A stretch of 41,981 nt of DNA from a virus: IMG/VR virus record IMGVR_UViG_3300043777_000142, positions 1-41,981 of that record. One strand, 5' to 3'. The position numbers were made by a program, and so were the translations under genes. Shown in pieces: positions 14,609 to 23,660 of this stretch. Numbering within the stretch: position 1 is the first letter of the stretch; the number at the start of each line of letters is the position of its first letter. The notes beneath the pieces are model-generated. The model saw only the letters and a list, made by a program, of their open reading frames with translations, was not told the origin of the DNA and ran no database searches.

Positions 14609-16434
14609 TAGAAGAAGCCTTTTGTTGGCCTCACTGATAATTCGTAACCTGTGAGGGTTGTCTGCCCCTTTGTAGCACCTAAGCACCCGATTGTAAACCA
14701 CTTTCCCATTCCCTGTCCACCTTGGATAGAGAATTGCGGCAGGGGCGCGCCCCCGCCTCCCCATATAGCGCTATCCCACAAGCCCGAGTCCCATCCTCCT
14801 GCGGTAGGTACGCCAACATATGACACAGAGCCCAGCGCCAAGGCGGTCAAATCAAAGTCGAATTGCGCAAATGTCTTGTAGGAAACCGGGGAAGTAGTGG
14901 TAAAGAAGGGTTCAATCAAATCAATAAATTTATTTCCTTGGATTTTTCCTTTCTGGAAAGCGCCGAGCATGCCAAAGTTGATAGCAACGCCTGGGGTGCC
15001 ATTCAACATCTGATTATCAACATTGCCCGAGGCTTGGAGCACCCTGCCGCCGGAGTCGCCGAAATACAGATTTCCGTGCCAGAAAGCGGCGCACTGCATC
15101 TGTAACGTGTTAAAGATGCTCCAAGCCGAAGTAGCAAGATTGTAGCACCATTGTTTGTAGGTAGATCCCGCAACAATGGGCTCCAAAACCAGTAGCGAGT
15201 TCTGTGCAGGCCAAGGCACAAATTGAAATCCAAATAAAGCACTTAGTAACGTAAAATCCGCCGCCATTGCCGGAGCAATATTCTTGTCCAGATGCAGATT
15301 AGGATCTTCTGGATTTTGGTTGGAAAATAGTGATGAAATCTTAACTAGACCATAAGCACACAGAATTATGAGATCTCCGCCATAATTGGTGACAAAGCGC
15401 CTCCCTGCCGGAACATCACCAACATACCATTGTCCTGAAAGAGTCCAGGTGGCCGCATTGGAGGGGTTAATACCTTGATAGGCCAAGACATCACCGGCAT
15501 CACCAATACCAATGAGGTAAGTGTATGTTCCATAGGCACTTCCGAAAGTAAAGATATTTAGATACTTGAGGTTGCCGCCGTGCGGGAATTTGTTCCCCCA
15601 GCCAAACGACACCATCTGACCCAAGAAACCACCGAACTGACCATACCAGGACAGTCCGGTGCCACCTTGCACGAAGTGTATGAAAGCTCCAAATACCCGA
15701 GGTTGAACGAAAGTTGCTGGGTTAACGCCAAAAATCTGCGAACCACTCATTATAACGATGTTAGCTGCCGCGAGGGTAGCGTTGCCGCTGAGCACCCAAG
15801 CTGTGCCAGAGCCAGATACAATATGAAGCCCAGTATCCGTCAATACGCCGCCAGCGTTTGTATAGAGTTCAGCACCAATTTGAATAACGCCAGAAAGTGT
15901 TGAATTAATAGTCAGTGCCGTGGTGCCAGTCGCAGTCCCTGTGCCACTGAAAGCCTGAGTGATTTGGGTCCACGTGGTAGTAGAACAATCAAACGTGTAG
16001 TACCCATTTACCTCATCGCAAACAAGGAGTGTTACATCCCCATTAGCGTTGACTGAAAAATCGTATTCGCAGTACCCAGCATTGCCACTTTGAGTGCCAA
16101 ATGTGACGACCTGGGTGGGGACACTGGTAGAACTCGAAACATCCCAAATTCCGGTGAGTGTACAGGCGAATAAGTGATCCTGTGCCCCGGCAGTACCAGC
16201 TCCACGAACTGGTATAAGTGTGCGAACGCCACCCGTGCCCGTGTTGTTGATCGCCCACTCGGTGTATCCCGGACGTACAGTTGGTCCGCCCTGAGAAAAA
16301 ATGACATTGAGGGCATAGAGTGCCTCTGTTGGGCGCATTTCCATGAATCCAGTGACGGCATTGATACCCTCCATAGGAGCAGGGAGAGTTTCGAATTGAG
16401 CGAAGCCTGCCCCTGGCTGGGGCGCAGGCATCAT
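14608..16434 (-). CDS. Packaged-DNA stabilisation / tail hub protein, P22 gp10-like
   Basis: 608 residues, ATG 16434 in an ATGA overlap. Rich in beta-strand repeats with Gly/Trp/Phe turns (WYGQFGGFLGQMVSFGWGNKFPHG, NLKYLNIFTFGSAYGTYTYLIGIGD, GQWYVGDVPAGRRFVTNYGGDL), consistent with the beta-propeller-like gp10/tail hub family of podoviruses that closes the portal after packaging. The ALNVIFSQGGPTVRPGYTEW start region is characteristic. It lies directly after the gp4-like adaptor gene. Assignment rests on length, order and these motifs. Confidence 0.72.
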   Translation of the reverse strand: MMPAPQPGAGFAQFETLPAPMEGINAVTGFMEMRPTEALYALNVIFSQGGPTVRPGYTEWAINNTGTGGVRTLIPVRGAGTAGAQDHLFACTLTGIWDVSSSTSVPTQVVTFGTQSGNAGYCEYDFSVNANGDVTLLVCDEVNGYYTFDCSTTTWTQITQAFSGTGTATGTTALTINSTLSGVIQIGAELYTNAGGVLTDTGLHIVSGSGTAWVLSGNATLAAANIVIMSGSQIFGVNPATFVQPRVFGAFIHFVQGGTGLSWYGQFGGFLGQMVSFGWGNKFPHGGNLKYLNIFTFGSAYGTYTYLIGIGDAGDVLAYQGINPSNAATWTLSGQWYVGDVPAGRRFVTNYGGDLIILCAYGLVKISSLFSNQNPEDPNLHLDKNIAPAMAADFTLLSALFGFQFVPWPAQNSLLVLEPIVAGSTYKQWCYNLATSAWSIFNTLQMQCAAFWHGNLYFGDSGGRVLQASGNVDNQMLNGTPGVAINFGMLGAFQKGKIQGNKFIDLIEPFFTTTSPVSYKTFAQFDFDLTALALGSVSYVGVPTAGGWDSGLWDSAIWGGGGAPLPQFSIQGGQGMGKWFTIGCLGATKGQTTLTGYELSVRPTKGFF

Positions 16435-17204
16435 TGGTAACTTCCACCAGCCGGAGGCTGTCCACCGAAGCCAGTATCTGGTGAGTTGAATCCAGTGATG
16501 AAAGGGAAACGCGCGTCGCGCGCCAATTCGAGTTCTGGCGCTGCCCCGTCGGCTGCTGCCATCGCCATATCCATAGCAACACGGAATTCTTCCTTAGCTG
16601 CGGTCACATCGTGGCCCAGAGAGGCCAGATACCGCAGCTTTAGGAAGGTCATCACGGCCATCCAATCAAAATTGATAGTATCACTACCTTGGGTCGGGGC
16701 AGCCTTGCCAGTATTTGTCAAACCATCCGTACACCAGAAATTAGACTTATAGACAAAAGTAACGCCTATACCGATCGGCGGGGGCTGGGGCCAGAGCCAA
16801 ATTTGGTTGTTTTCGATGCGGAACGCAACATAGATTCCAGTTGTTGGGTAATTGACAACTCGTTGCCACATCTGGGCTGAATAGGGACCACGCAAGGGCC
16901 AGAAATAAGACTTTTGCCATCCTGTTTGATCAGTAAGGGCGTAGAAATCACTTGGTAGTGGGTAGACACCTGTGTCACCTGCTTGAGTTGTGAGGTTGTA
17001 CACTACCTGTAGATGCTGCCACTCGTGCATTCCCTTCAAAAGGTTGCACGTGGAAGTAAGCAAAGCGCAAAGCCGATTTGTTATCGGGGTGCCCTGTTGG
17101 AAAGGGTCTGCCGTACCGAGATTTAATCCAATTTCCAGCGCTGTCTGCTGCAGAATGAACTGGGCAGTCGCAAATGCAGCTTCAGGAACTACAAGCTCAG
17201 GCAT
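16431..17204 (-). CDS. Head-to-tail adaptor protein, P22 gp4-like
   Basis: 257 residues, ATG 17204 preceded by GAGGATG. The helical N-terminus (ATAQFILQQTALEIGLNLGT...NRLCALLTSTCNLLKGMHEW) and the later PSDFYALTDQTGWQ, RIENNQIWLWPQPP and WMAVMTFLKLRYLASLGHD segments match the phage accessory protein that binds the portal ring and starts the tail. The C-terminal FITGFNSPDTGFGG tail is Gly-rich. Its order (capsid, small protein, adaptor, stabilisation protein) is as in P22-like podoviruses. Confidence 0.72.
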   Translation of the reverse strand: MPELVVPEAAFATAQFILQQTALEIGLNLGTADPFQQGTPITNRLCALLTSTCNLLKGMHEWQHLQVVYNLTTQAGDTGVYPLPSDFYALTDQTGWQKSYFWPLRGPYSAQMWQRVVNYPTTGIYVAFRIENNQIWLWPQPPPIGIGVTFVYKSNFWCTDGLTNTGKAAPTQGSDTINFDWMAVMTFLKLRYLASLGHDVTAAKEEFRVAMDMAMAAADGAAPELELARDARFPFITGFNSPDTGFGGQPPAGGSYQ

Positions 17205-17826
17205 CTACATCCTCAGCTTCCTCAACTTTCTTTTTTCCTTTCTTTTTCTGCATTTCAGCAATCTGCTCTTGCATCATTTGCATCTGAGCGCGCATTGCGT
17301 TCATTTCTTCATCTTTAGCTGCCATCGCGGCTGCAAGCTGCATCGCAGGCTCTTCACCCTTACGCACAGCGAGCCACGCCTTAGCCTTTTCGCAGAGTTG
17401 GGTTATACCCATGAACTTCTGCTTAACAGTATCAGAGACGTTTGCCAACGCCTCAACCGTAGTGATCTTAAAGTACATCAACTCGTCGCACTGCGCACGA
17501 GAAATGGCGGGCCAGTCGACGAGTGGGAATCCAACTTGCTGCTCCTTCCCATTGAGGAAAGCCGCGTATTGCAGCGGAAAACGATCCTTGTCCTGATCAC
17601 GAACTGGGCGGTGGACTACTGAAGTTTGGTCACCAGGCACCATAATAGTGATATAATCCCTCATAACAAACACGGGCCGCTGCTCGGCCCGTGTTTGAAC
17701 GTCATCAAAGTGAGAAGCCTGCGCAAAGACGACATGCAGAAACTGGTCGCCCGCGTCTTTCAACTTGGGCATTGGGTTGACAGATCCTGTAAGGACGTCG
17801 ATGTTTAAAGCTTCTACTCGTTCCAT
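17197..17826 (-). CDS. Structural protein with C-terminal coiled coil
   Basis: 209 residues, ATG 17826 with GGAGTG upstream. Residues 30-110 look folded (HVVFAQASHFDDVQTRAEQRP..., TIMVPGDQTSVVHRPVRDQDKDRFPLQYAAFLNG), and the C-terminal 60 residues are a Met/Glu/Lys coiled coil ending in a Lys-rich and then acidic tail. It overlaps the adaptor gene by 8 bp. Similar proteins occur just after the capsid gene cluster in podoviruses without known function; a head-associated or minor structural role is likely. Confidence 0.65.
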   Translation of the reverse strand: MERVEALNIDVLTGSVNPMPKLKDAGDQFLHVVFAQASHFDDVQTRAEQRPVFVMRDYITIMVPGDQTSVVHRPVRDQDKDRFPLQYAAFLNGKEQQVGFPLVDWPAISRAQCDELMYFKITTVEALANVSDTVKQKFMGITQLCEKAKAWLAVRKGEEPAMQLAAAMAAKDEEMNAMRAQMQMMQEQIAEMQKKKGKKKVEEAEDVDA

Positions 17827-17838
17827 AAAGCACTCCGA

Positions 17839-18540
17839 TTACGTTATCGCACCTTGAGCGTGCGGAGACTGAATGTTGAGAACGGCATTGGTTGCCGCAA
17901 GAGCAGGTTGAACCGTACCCGTGCCAGCGACAAATACCGCAGATCCGAAGTTTGCGGCCGCTGCCACCACGAATTGACTGGAAAGCATCTGCTTACTGGC
18001 GACGGCGGTGCTGGAAATGACTCCATTCGCCTGCCAGTAGGCCGGACTACCTACCACATCGGTTCCGTTGGTGACCACAAACGCATTACCTTGAATCTGG
18101 AACCAACCAAACTGGTTCTGGGCCAAGGCAGTCATCGCGACACCGAGGGCCTTACCACTATTCGCCGTACCCTGCCACAATTGGAATGAGGTAATCAGAA
18201 TAATGGAATTGCCGTTGGTAAACAGAGTCTGCGTGCCTTCGCACACATTTCCCTGTACACAACCAGTCGCGTTAGACCACTGCCCGTAAACGAACTCACC
18301 AATGCCCAGGGATACATCTTCTCCCTGCACGTACATGCCTGAAGGTTCGAGGCCCTGCAAATACGCAGGATTCGCGCCAATGGTGTACGCTGATTGAAGT
18401 TGCTGCGCTGCCATCGTGCTGTCCGAAGCAACCCATGCTGGAGCAAAAGCCACCGCAGTCAGCATTCCGGCCTCGTGATGGCCGAAGAACACTAAACTGA
18501 GCGCTAGCGCCGCGAGAGCAATACTGAATAGAATCTTCAT
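17839..18540 (-). CDS. Head-region structural protein with N-terminal hydrophobic segment
   Basis: 233 residues, ATG 18540 with AAGGAG upstream. The N-terminus MKILFSIALAALALSLVFFG is signal-peptide-like, unusual for a head protein. The rest is Ser/Gly/Asn/Ala-rich beta structure (GEFVYGQWSNATGCVQGNVCEGTQTLF, FQIQGNAFVVTNGTDVVGSPAYW). It lies 9 bp after the major capsid gene, the usual position of a capsid decoration or head fibre protein. Decoration protein is a guess from position. An exported protein is the alternative raised by the hydrophobic N-terminus. Confidence 0.6.
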   Translation of the reverse strand: MKILFSIALAALALSLVFFGHHEAGMLTAVAFAPAWVASDSTMAAQQLQSAYTIGANPAYLQGLEPSGMYVQGEDVSLGIGEFVYGQWSNATGCVQGNVCEGTQTLFTNGNSIILITSFQLWQGTANSGKALGVAMTALAQNQFGWFQIQGNAFVVTNGTDVVGSPAYWQANGVISSTAVASKQMLSSQFVVAAAANFGSAVFVAGTGTVQPALAATNAVLNIQSPHAQGAIT

Positions 18541-18549
18541 GACTGCTCC

Positions 18550-19515
18550 TTATGGGCTGATCGAACGGCCGCAGAACTGCGGTCCCGCCGATGTGATGTT
18601 ACCCGCCCAAGCCAAAATCTGCACAACGGCATCTTGATTGATGGCGTAGCGCTTTTCCGGGCTAAGAGGGACCATGTTGCGAGCAGCATGCGGACGCCAG
18701 TAGAAGAAGTCCGTGTTAATCCAATAACACGTCTTGAAAGTGGCGAACCCGCCGATGCCGCCGTCCAGAACACAGTCTGTGTTCATGTACTTCGCCGTCG
18801 GGAAGCCAAGATCACCTTCTTCAGCACCGGTGAACCGCTGAATAAGCTGCAAAGAGGCCATGTAAATCTGCCACCAGAAGGAATCCATGATGGCAAGGTG
18901 CGGGTGATCCTTACCGCGCACCAAAAGCGACCACATGGCATTCATTTCAGTCTGGACCGTTGCAGTGGTGATAGTTGCACCCGCTGTACGGACCTGGGAC
19001 GACCAAAAAGGCCATGTCGCGCGGTTGATGTTGCCATACGTTCCCGTTGATGGCACAATCGGAACCGCGATGTCCAAACCGCCGATCTGCTTGCCCGAAT
19101 TGCCGGTACCGTCGCTGTACGCACCCTGCGCGAGCAGATTGTACATTGAAGCTTCAGCTACCTTCATACGGCCATCAACCAGATCGATAATCTTCTCTTT
19201 ACCTGCATTCTGAAGCAGTTCCAGGCCCGATACCGTCACAGGACAAGCAGCTTGCTTGATCTGATAGGCAGCGGCGCTGATGACATCAGCAGCGGAGGTT
19301 GGGAGAGGATCGTAGCCCGAATACCAGTTGGCGTTCGGGTTGGCTTGGAACGAGATTTCCTCAAAAATCTGCGTTCCGCCACTAAATTCGCGCGTATGGC
19401 CTTTCTTTTCCAAATGGCGAAGAAACGCGTTGTTCTTAGTGACGTTGTCGCGGATCTCGCCTTGACGATACTCAATCGTCGTGGCGACAAGATCTGTGAC
19501 GTTTGGAAATGACAA
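18550..19515 (-). CDS. Major capsid protein
   Basis: 321 residues. Start is TTG at 19515 with AGGAGA five bases upstream; no ATG is available near. Sequence pattern and length fit an HK97-fold coat protein: an extended N-arm (FPNVTDLVATTIEYRQGEIRDNVTKNNAFLRHL), a GGTQIFEEISFQANPNANWYSGYD region, the long helix KEKIIDLVDGRMKVAEASMYN, and the beta-rich DHPHLAIMDSFWWQIYMASLQ part. It follows scaffold and portal in gene order and has a sigma70-like promoter of its own just upstream. Highly expressed late protein. Confidence 0.82.
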   Translation of the reverse strand: MSFPNVTDLVATTIEYRQGEIRDNVTKNNAFLRHLEKKGHTREFSGGTQIFEEISFQANPNANWYSGYDPLPTSAADVISAAAYQIKQAACPVTVSGLELLQNAGKEKIIDLVDGRMKVAEASMYNLLAQGAYSDGTGNSGKQIGGLDIAVPIVPSTGTYGNINRATWPFWSSQVRTAGATITTATVQTEMNAMWSLLVRGKDHPHLAIMDSFWWQIYMASLQLIQRFTGAEEGDLGFPTAKYMNTDCVLDGGIGGFATFKTCYWINTDFFYWRPHAARNMVPLSPEKRYAINQDAVVQILAWAGNITSAGPQFCGRSISP

Positions 19516-19612
19516 ATTAGTCTCCTAAAGTTCAGTCGAATACAAAGATTCTACTTAAACTTGGGGAGGCTTCCACGGAGGGTGAGCATCCTAGTTCTTT
19601 CGCACAGCAGTC

Positions 19613-19641
19613 ACTATACGCGGGCACAAATAAGAGTGCAA
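19613..19641 (-). promoter_or_regulatory. Sigma70-like promoter upstream of the major capsid gene
   Basis: On the minus strand TTGCAC (19636-19641) and TATAGT (19613-19618) are separated by exactly 17 bases. The -10 box matches consensus at 5 of 6 positions, the -35 box only at its TTG. It lies in the only sizeable gap in this part of the operon (19516-19644), which fits extra transcription of the capsid gene. Confidence 0.55.
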
Positions 19642-19644
19642 GGC

Positions 19645-20805
19645 TCACGTAGTAGCGCTCAAATCATCCCATGCTTGCGAAACTGATGCCCGAATCCCCT
19701 TTGGCGATGCTCCTCCACCTCTGCTAACATTGGCTGGGGTGCCCTGCCCCTGAGAGGATGCCGCTCGGCGGGCACGCTCAACATTCCCTTTCCCCGCTTT
19801 GGCTCTTTCAACTGCTTGCTTCTTAGCAACCAGCTTGGAAATCTCGGGATGAGCGCTTGCTGCGCGATCATAGGCCTCTTGAATTGACATGAGGCGTCCG
19901 CGATTGGCTGCCATATCCAAAAGATCAGCCATATCTTCGCGCAAATCTTCATAGTATTCATTTTTCGGATCCGCTGCAAATTCCTCGGCAGTTTGTGATG
20001 CCTGTGTCTGCATCTGCTCTTCCTGCTGTTTCTGAGCACGAGTTTGAGCAGTAATAACTGGATGATTCTGTAACCTTGCATCGATAGCACGCTGCAAAGC
20101 AGCTTCATCTAACTGCCCAGTATTCTCCTTTGGCTTTTGCCCTGCCAACATCTTATCAAGTGTGGGAATATCCACGCCATAAGTCCGAATGATATTGGCA
20201 ATCGTACCAGCTTTCTGTACTGAGGTACCAGTTTGTAGAGTGGCCGCAGTCGACATCAAATTTTGAACTGCCTTGAGCGGATGAACACCCGAACCAGCAA
20301 TCAACGCCTCAAATGGGCGAATAACTTGCGAAAATTCACTGTTAAACTTACGAGCGGCGGCGGATTCGCTCAACGCCCTGCCTGTCTCTGATTCTCTGCG
20401 CAGTATTTCCTGTTGCATTTCCGCGGGCAATTTCGTAAATTGCTCACGCATCGCTGGCTTCCAGCTTTGCGGAGCTTTCGATACCACGGCCGCAGCGGCG
20501 GGGGCGTTAGGATCCGGTTTTGCTACCGCTGGGGATTTGGCCGCTGCAGGTAATGGCCCTGCTTTTTTCTCAGGTTTTAATTTGGAAGGGGTTTGAACTG
20601 GTTCTTCAACCACCACAGGTTCGTCATCATTTGCCCCTTCCCCTTCGATAACTTGAGTAGAGTAAGGATTGGGCTTTTTGGCTGATGGCGCGTCCGGTAT
20701 GATGGTATCGTCCACAATTGGACGTAAGCTGGTATCCGTTTCCACGGTACCCGATTCATGATCGTCAAACGCTTGTTCCAACGCCTCTCTTATTGAACCC
20801 GCCAT
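19645..20805 (-). CDS. Capsid scaffolding protein
   Basis: 386 residues, ATG 20805 with AAGGAG. Acidic and proline/alanine-rich N-terminus (VETDTSLRPIVDDTIIPDAPSAK, DDEPVVVEEPVQTP), then a folded helical part starting WKPAMREQFTKLPAEMQQEILRRESETGR (common in phage scaffolds and capsid-assembly proteins), and long helices rich in Gln and Glu before a basic C-terminus. The position between portal-proximal genes and the capsid gene, and the charge pattern, support scaffold function: directing procapsid assembly and then leaving the particle. Confidence 0.78.
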   Translation of the reverse strand: MAGSIREALEQAFDDHESGTVETDTSLRPIVDDTIIPDAPSAKKPNPYSTQVIEGEGANDDEPVVVEEPVQTPSKLKPEKKAGPLPAAAKSPAVAKPDPNAPAAAAVVSKAPQSWKPAMREQFTKLPAEMQQEILRRESETGRALSESAAARKFNSEFSQVIRPFEALIAGSGVHPLKAVQNLMSTAATLQTGTSVQKAGTIANIIRTYGVDIPTLDKMLAGQKPKENTGQLDEAALQRAIDARLQNHPVITAQTRAQKQQEEQMQTQASQTAEEFAADPKNEYYEDLREDMADLLDMAANRGRLMSIQEAYDRAASAHPEISKLVAKKQAVERAKAGKGNVERARRAASSQGQGTPANVSRGGGASPKGIRASVSQAWDDLSATT

Positions 20806-20814
20806 AAAAACTCC

Positions 20815-21150
20815 TTATCTCATTCGTCGATTGCGATTTCGCTCTTCTAAAGTGTTGAATGCCCTTACGACTGATTGTAATCGCCTTGGGTCCTTATCCT
20901 GACCACTGAAAAGCGCTTCGCGCTTTTTCTGAAAATTCGCCCAGTGATTGGTAAAATCACTAGGATTGGTAACCCCCAGTTCCTTGTTGTGTGCTCGGAG
21001 TCCTGCCCTACCATTGATGACACGTCCATCTACGCTTGAAACAAAGTCAGGCAAATCCGGCATAATGTCCGGCGCAGTGCGCTCGCGTCTTATTTCGCCC
21101 TTGACAACCATCTCCTTGGTTTCTGGATCGTAAACGTAGATTGTCCTCAT
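20815..21150 (-). CDS. Small portal-adjacent protein
   Basis: 111 residues, ATG at 21150 overlapping the portal stop as ATGA, and 9 bp upstream of the scaffold gene. Charged and helical (MRTIYVYDPETKEMVVKGEIR; NHWANFQKKREALFSGQD; LEERNRNRRMR). The segment LPDFVSSVDGRVINGRAGLRAHNKELGV resembles a small phage protein found beside portal genes in many podoviruses, with no established function. Confidence 0.68.
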   Translation of the reverse strand: MRTIYVYDPETKEMVVKGEIRRERTAPDIMPDLPDFVSSVDGRVINGRAGLRAHNKELGVTNPSDFTNHWANFQKKREALFSGQDKDPRRLQSVVRAFNTLEERNRNRRMR

Positions 21151-23342
21151 TGTGGCGCTCCGTCAGCACCATTCTGGTCAAGACGCAAAGATTGCGCCTC
21201 ACGCGCAGCAGTTTCACGGTCAATGGTGGCCTGGGCCTGCTTGGTAATCATATCTGCATGAGCGCCAGCAATCGCAGTCTGGCCCTCCACCTGCGCAGTT
21301 TGTTGATCAGCCCTTGCTTTAGTCACATGAGCATGTGTCTCTGCCTGGACGCGCTGCAAATTGGCATTCATTTCTGCCATCTTAGCACGGAATTCGGTTT
21401 GCAATTCCGTCATCTCCAATTGATGCTTCTGTTGTTGTTCTTGACTCTTTTGCTGCCCCTGCTGTTGCATCAATTCTAGCTTGGCTTGATGATTCTGCTG
21501 GTCCTGCTGCATCTCCATCTTGATTTTTTCGAGTTCTGGATTCGGTTGCTGCTGGCCCTGCCCCTGCTTCGCCTGGGTTTCCATCGCGGCCATAGCGCGA
21601 TCGATAACGCCTTCGATCTGCTTGGAGCCTTTGAAGCCAGCCAAGCCCCATTTCAGCAATTCCATCAAGATGGGGGTCGCGGCTGGGAATTTCTCCGCAA
21701 TAGGAAATGAGCTCTGCAAGAATATGCCCAAAGAGTTTATATATTCGGTTCTTTCTTGTTTTAGCTGCGCGTAGTCGACCATAGCCATCGACTCGGGTTG
21801 AATTTGTATTCGCCATTTTGCTTGGTCCGAGTCTTTAAGAAACTCCGCAGCCTGCATCACTAAATCTGGTGTATCCGTGCCGTCAGCAGTATTCATCATA
21901 TTGCTGTTTTCAATCATGGTCTGCACATCGAAGTGCTTACACATGATTTCGAATCTTATTTTCTGTAGATCGGTAGCGAAGCGAGTGAACTCGTCCTGTA
22001 TAGACTGAATGCGCACCGACGCAAACTTAACCTTAATCTGCTGCTCCGTGGCGCTTGCAGGCTTATCGCCAGCCGCTTGGCCACGCATGATATCAGCCAT
22101 GCCAGTGATCTGGTAAAGTTGCTCAACGCGAGCTTGTTGCTGATTTTGGAGGATTGTAATGACACTAGCGATATCCTCAATTGGCAAAAATTCTATGGAG
22201 CCCTTAATGCCGCCGCGTTCTTGAAATGCAGCCCACGCATCAACTGGAATCAATTTATTTTCAGCAGTCTCATTAACAAGGCGACCAACATCCTGTCCAG
22301 CCTTTTTGTCGTACACACCCGCGACTCGGACGGCCATAGTAAGAAGTGCAATGCGCTCTTCAAGGCGATCAATTTCGCGATATAGCGAAGCTGCGAAAGT
22401 GTAGTCATTCTTGGGAACGTACTCCATCGTCGTAACGTTGGCGATGAAGAATGGGGGCGCTGGGTAGAATCCTTCGAGTTCAAGTGGATCCTCCACTGAT
22501 TTCAGAATGCGCTGGTAGCCCTCAACCCACCAGAAAACGGTCTTGGAGGTCTTATCCCAGATTTCCCAGATTTCGCACTTGTCCCACGTTTCGCTAGTTT
22601 TCTGGGTGGCGTTTTCAAGCGGTGCCTTCGAGTTGTAGTCAAGTTCATCCGTGATTTTTTCGCCGTCTTTAACGTCCTTGAGGAATTCTTTGACTTCTTT
22701 CTTATCTTTGTAGATTCGGAAAGCAAGCCATCGCATTTCAGACCAGTACCGACATGGAGACCACATAACATCTTGCCAAGGCACATACACGTCGTCGATC
22801 CACTCATCGGTTTTAGATTCAGCTTTAACGTCGGTATCTTCGACTGTTTCCTCAGCGACATCACATGAATACCGGACGCGAGCAACTCCGACACCCGGAA
22901 TGAGCCTATCCTGTAGCGTTCCGCGAAGGACTGAAGAGAAGTCATTTCCAGCCGCTTCGATGTCTCCGTTGAGAAGTCGGGATGCCATTTCAGCAGCGAT
23001 TCTTGCCACCTGGTCCTCGGGGTCAGCCCATCGTCTGTCAACAGAGACCTGCGGGACTTTCCCATAAAGCATGCTCATCATAGTGTTGATGTTGGCGCTG
23101 AACAAATTCAGGTTGTACCCCGGCGATTCAGGATCGGTAGTTTTCATGTCCCGACCGAGATACTTACTGACAGCTACCTTGCCAGATTCTCGCCACTTGC
23201 GGTGGAACTCCTTGGCTTGACCAAACTCGCAGGACCAACGTTCAGCCCAGCCCTTCGGCGTATTGGCGAACTTATCCTTGCCCTCTTTCTGGTCCTTACC
23301 TTCCTTGGCAGCACCATCATCTTTCTTTTTCTTGGAGGCCAC
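21147..23342 (-). CDS. Portal protein
   Basis: 731 residues, GTG start at 23342 directly behind the preceding stop, with GGAGG upstream. A Lys/Glu/Asp-rich N-terminal tail (residues 1-30) precedes the portal core, including NLNLFSANINTMMSMLYGKVPQVSVDRRW, the VYVPWQDVMWSPCRYWSEMRWLAFR wing region, and EYVPKNDYTFAASLYREIDRLEERIALLTMAVRVAG. The last 150 residues are a Gln/Glu/Met-rich helix (EMQQDQQNHQAKLELMQQQGQQ) as in P22-like portals with a long barrel. It forms the DNA-entry ring and binds terminase and adaptor. Confidence 0.83.
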   Translation of the reverse strand: MASKKKKDDGAAKEGKDQKEGKDKFANTPKGWAERWSCEFGQAKEFHRKWRESGKVAVSKYLGRDMKTTDPESPGYNLNLFSANINTMMSMLYGKVPQVSVDRRWADPEDQVARIAAEMASRLLNGDIEAAGNDFSSVLRGTLQDRLIPGVGVARVRYSCDVAEETVEDTDVKAESKTDEWIDDVYVPWQDVMWSPCRYWSEMRWLAFRIYKDKKEVKEFLKDVKDGEKITDELDYNSKAPLENATQKTSETWDKCEIWEIWDKTSKTVFWWVEGYQRILKSVEDPLELEGFYPAPPFFIANVTTMEYVPKNDYTFAASLYREIDRLEERIALLTMAVRVAGVYDKKAGQDVGRLVNETAENKLIPVDAWAAFQERGGIKGSIEFLPIEDIASVITILQNQQQARVEQLYQITGMADIMRGQAAGDKPASATEQQIKVKFASVRIQSIQDEFTRFATDLQKIRFEIMCKHFDVQTMIENSNMMNTADGTDTPDLVMQAAEFLKDSDQAKWRIQIQPESMAMVDYAQLKQERTEYINSLGIFLQSSFPIAEKFPAATPILMELLKWGLAGFKGSKQIEGVIDRAMAAMETQAKQGQGQQQPNPELEKIKMEMQQDQQNHQAKLELMQQQGQQKSQEQQQKHQLEMTELQTEFRAKMAEMNANLQRVQAETHAHVTKARADQQTAQVEGQTAIAGAHADMITKQAQATIDRETAAREAQSLRLDQNGADGAPQ

Positions 23343-23660
23343 TTAGTTGCCTCCGCCGCCTCGTTGCGCGTAGACCGTTCCGGTGCCCCCTATTCCCCAA
23401 ACGTTAATGTCAGTAGTGCCAATAGGGATGGAAACCACCTTATCTTCATTAGCATTTAGGATGTAGCCCGTAGCAGAACCCACAGCTCCGCCCGCGACCT
23501 GTGCAAAAGTGATTGAAACAGGAAACGCGGCTAAGTTCACTAGCCTACAGCTATCCCCACCCGCTCCGGGCAGAGTAGTGGATCCCAATCCCGATCCACT
23601 GGGGTACACCAAGGCGACCGATGCCCCTAAGGGCGAAAATGGCGCTGGATTATTGCTCAC
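23343..23660 (-). CDS. Small protein between terminase and portal
   Basis: 105 residues, GTG at 23660 in a GTGA overlap with the terminase stop. Low charge, rich in Gly, Ala and Val with strand-like repeats (SCRLVNLAAFPVSITFAQVAGG; EDKVVSIPIGTTDINVWGIGGTGTVYAQRGG), suggesting a small beta-sandwich. Not recognised; it might be a head-decoration or fibre-type protein. Its fixed place between packaging genes suggests a virion component. Confidence 0.6.
   Translation of the reverse strand: MSNNPAPFSPLGASVALVYPSGSGLGSTTLPGAGGDSCRLVNLAAFPVSITFAQVAGGAVGSATGYILNANEDKVVSIPIGTTDINVWGIGGTGTVYAQRGGGGN

Noticed and set aside
16043-16582. Minus-strand frame of 179 codons overlapping the gp10-like and gp4-like genes
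   Set aside because: Overlaps two recognised genes in another frame and has repetitive, non-family composition.
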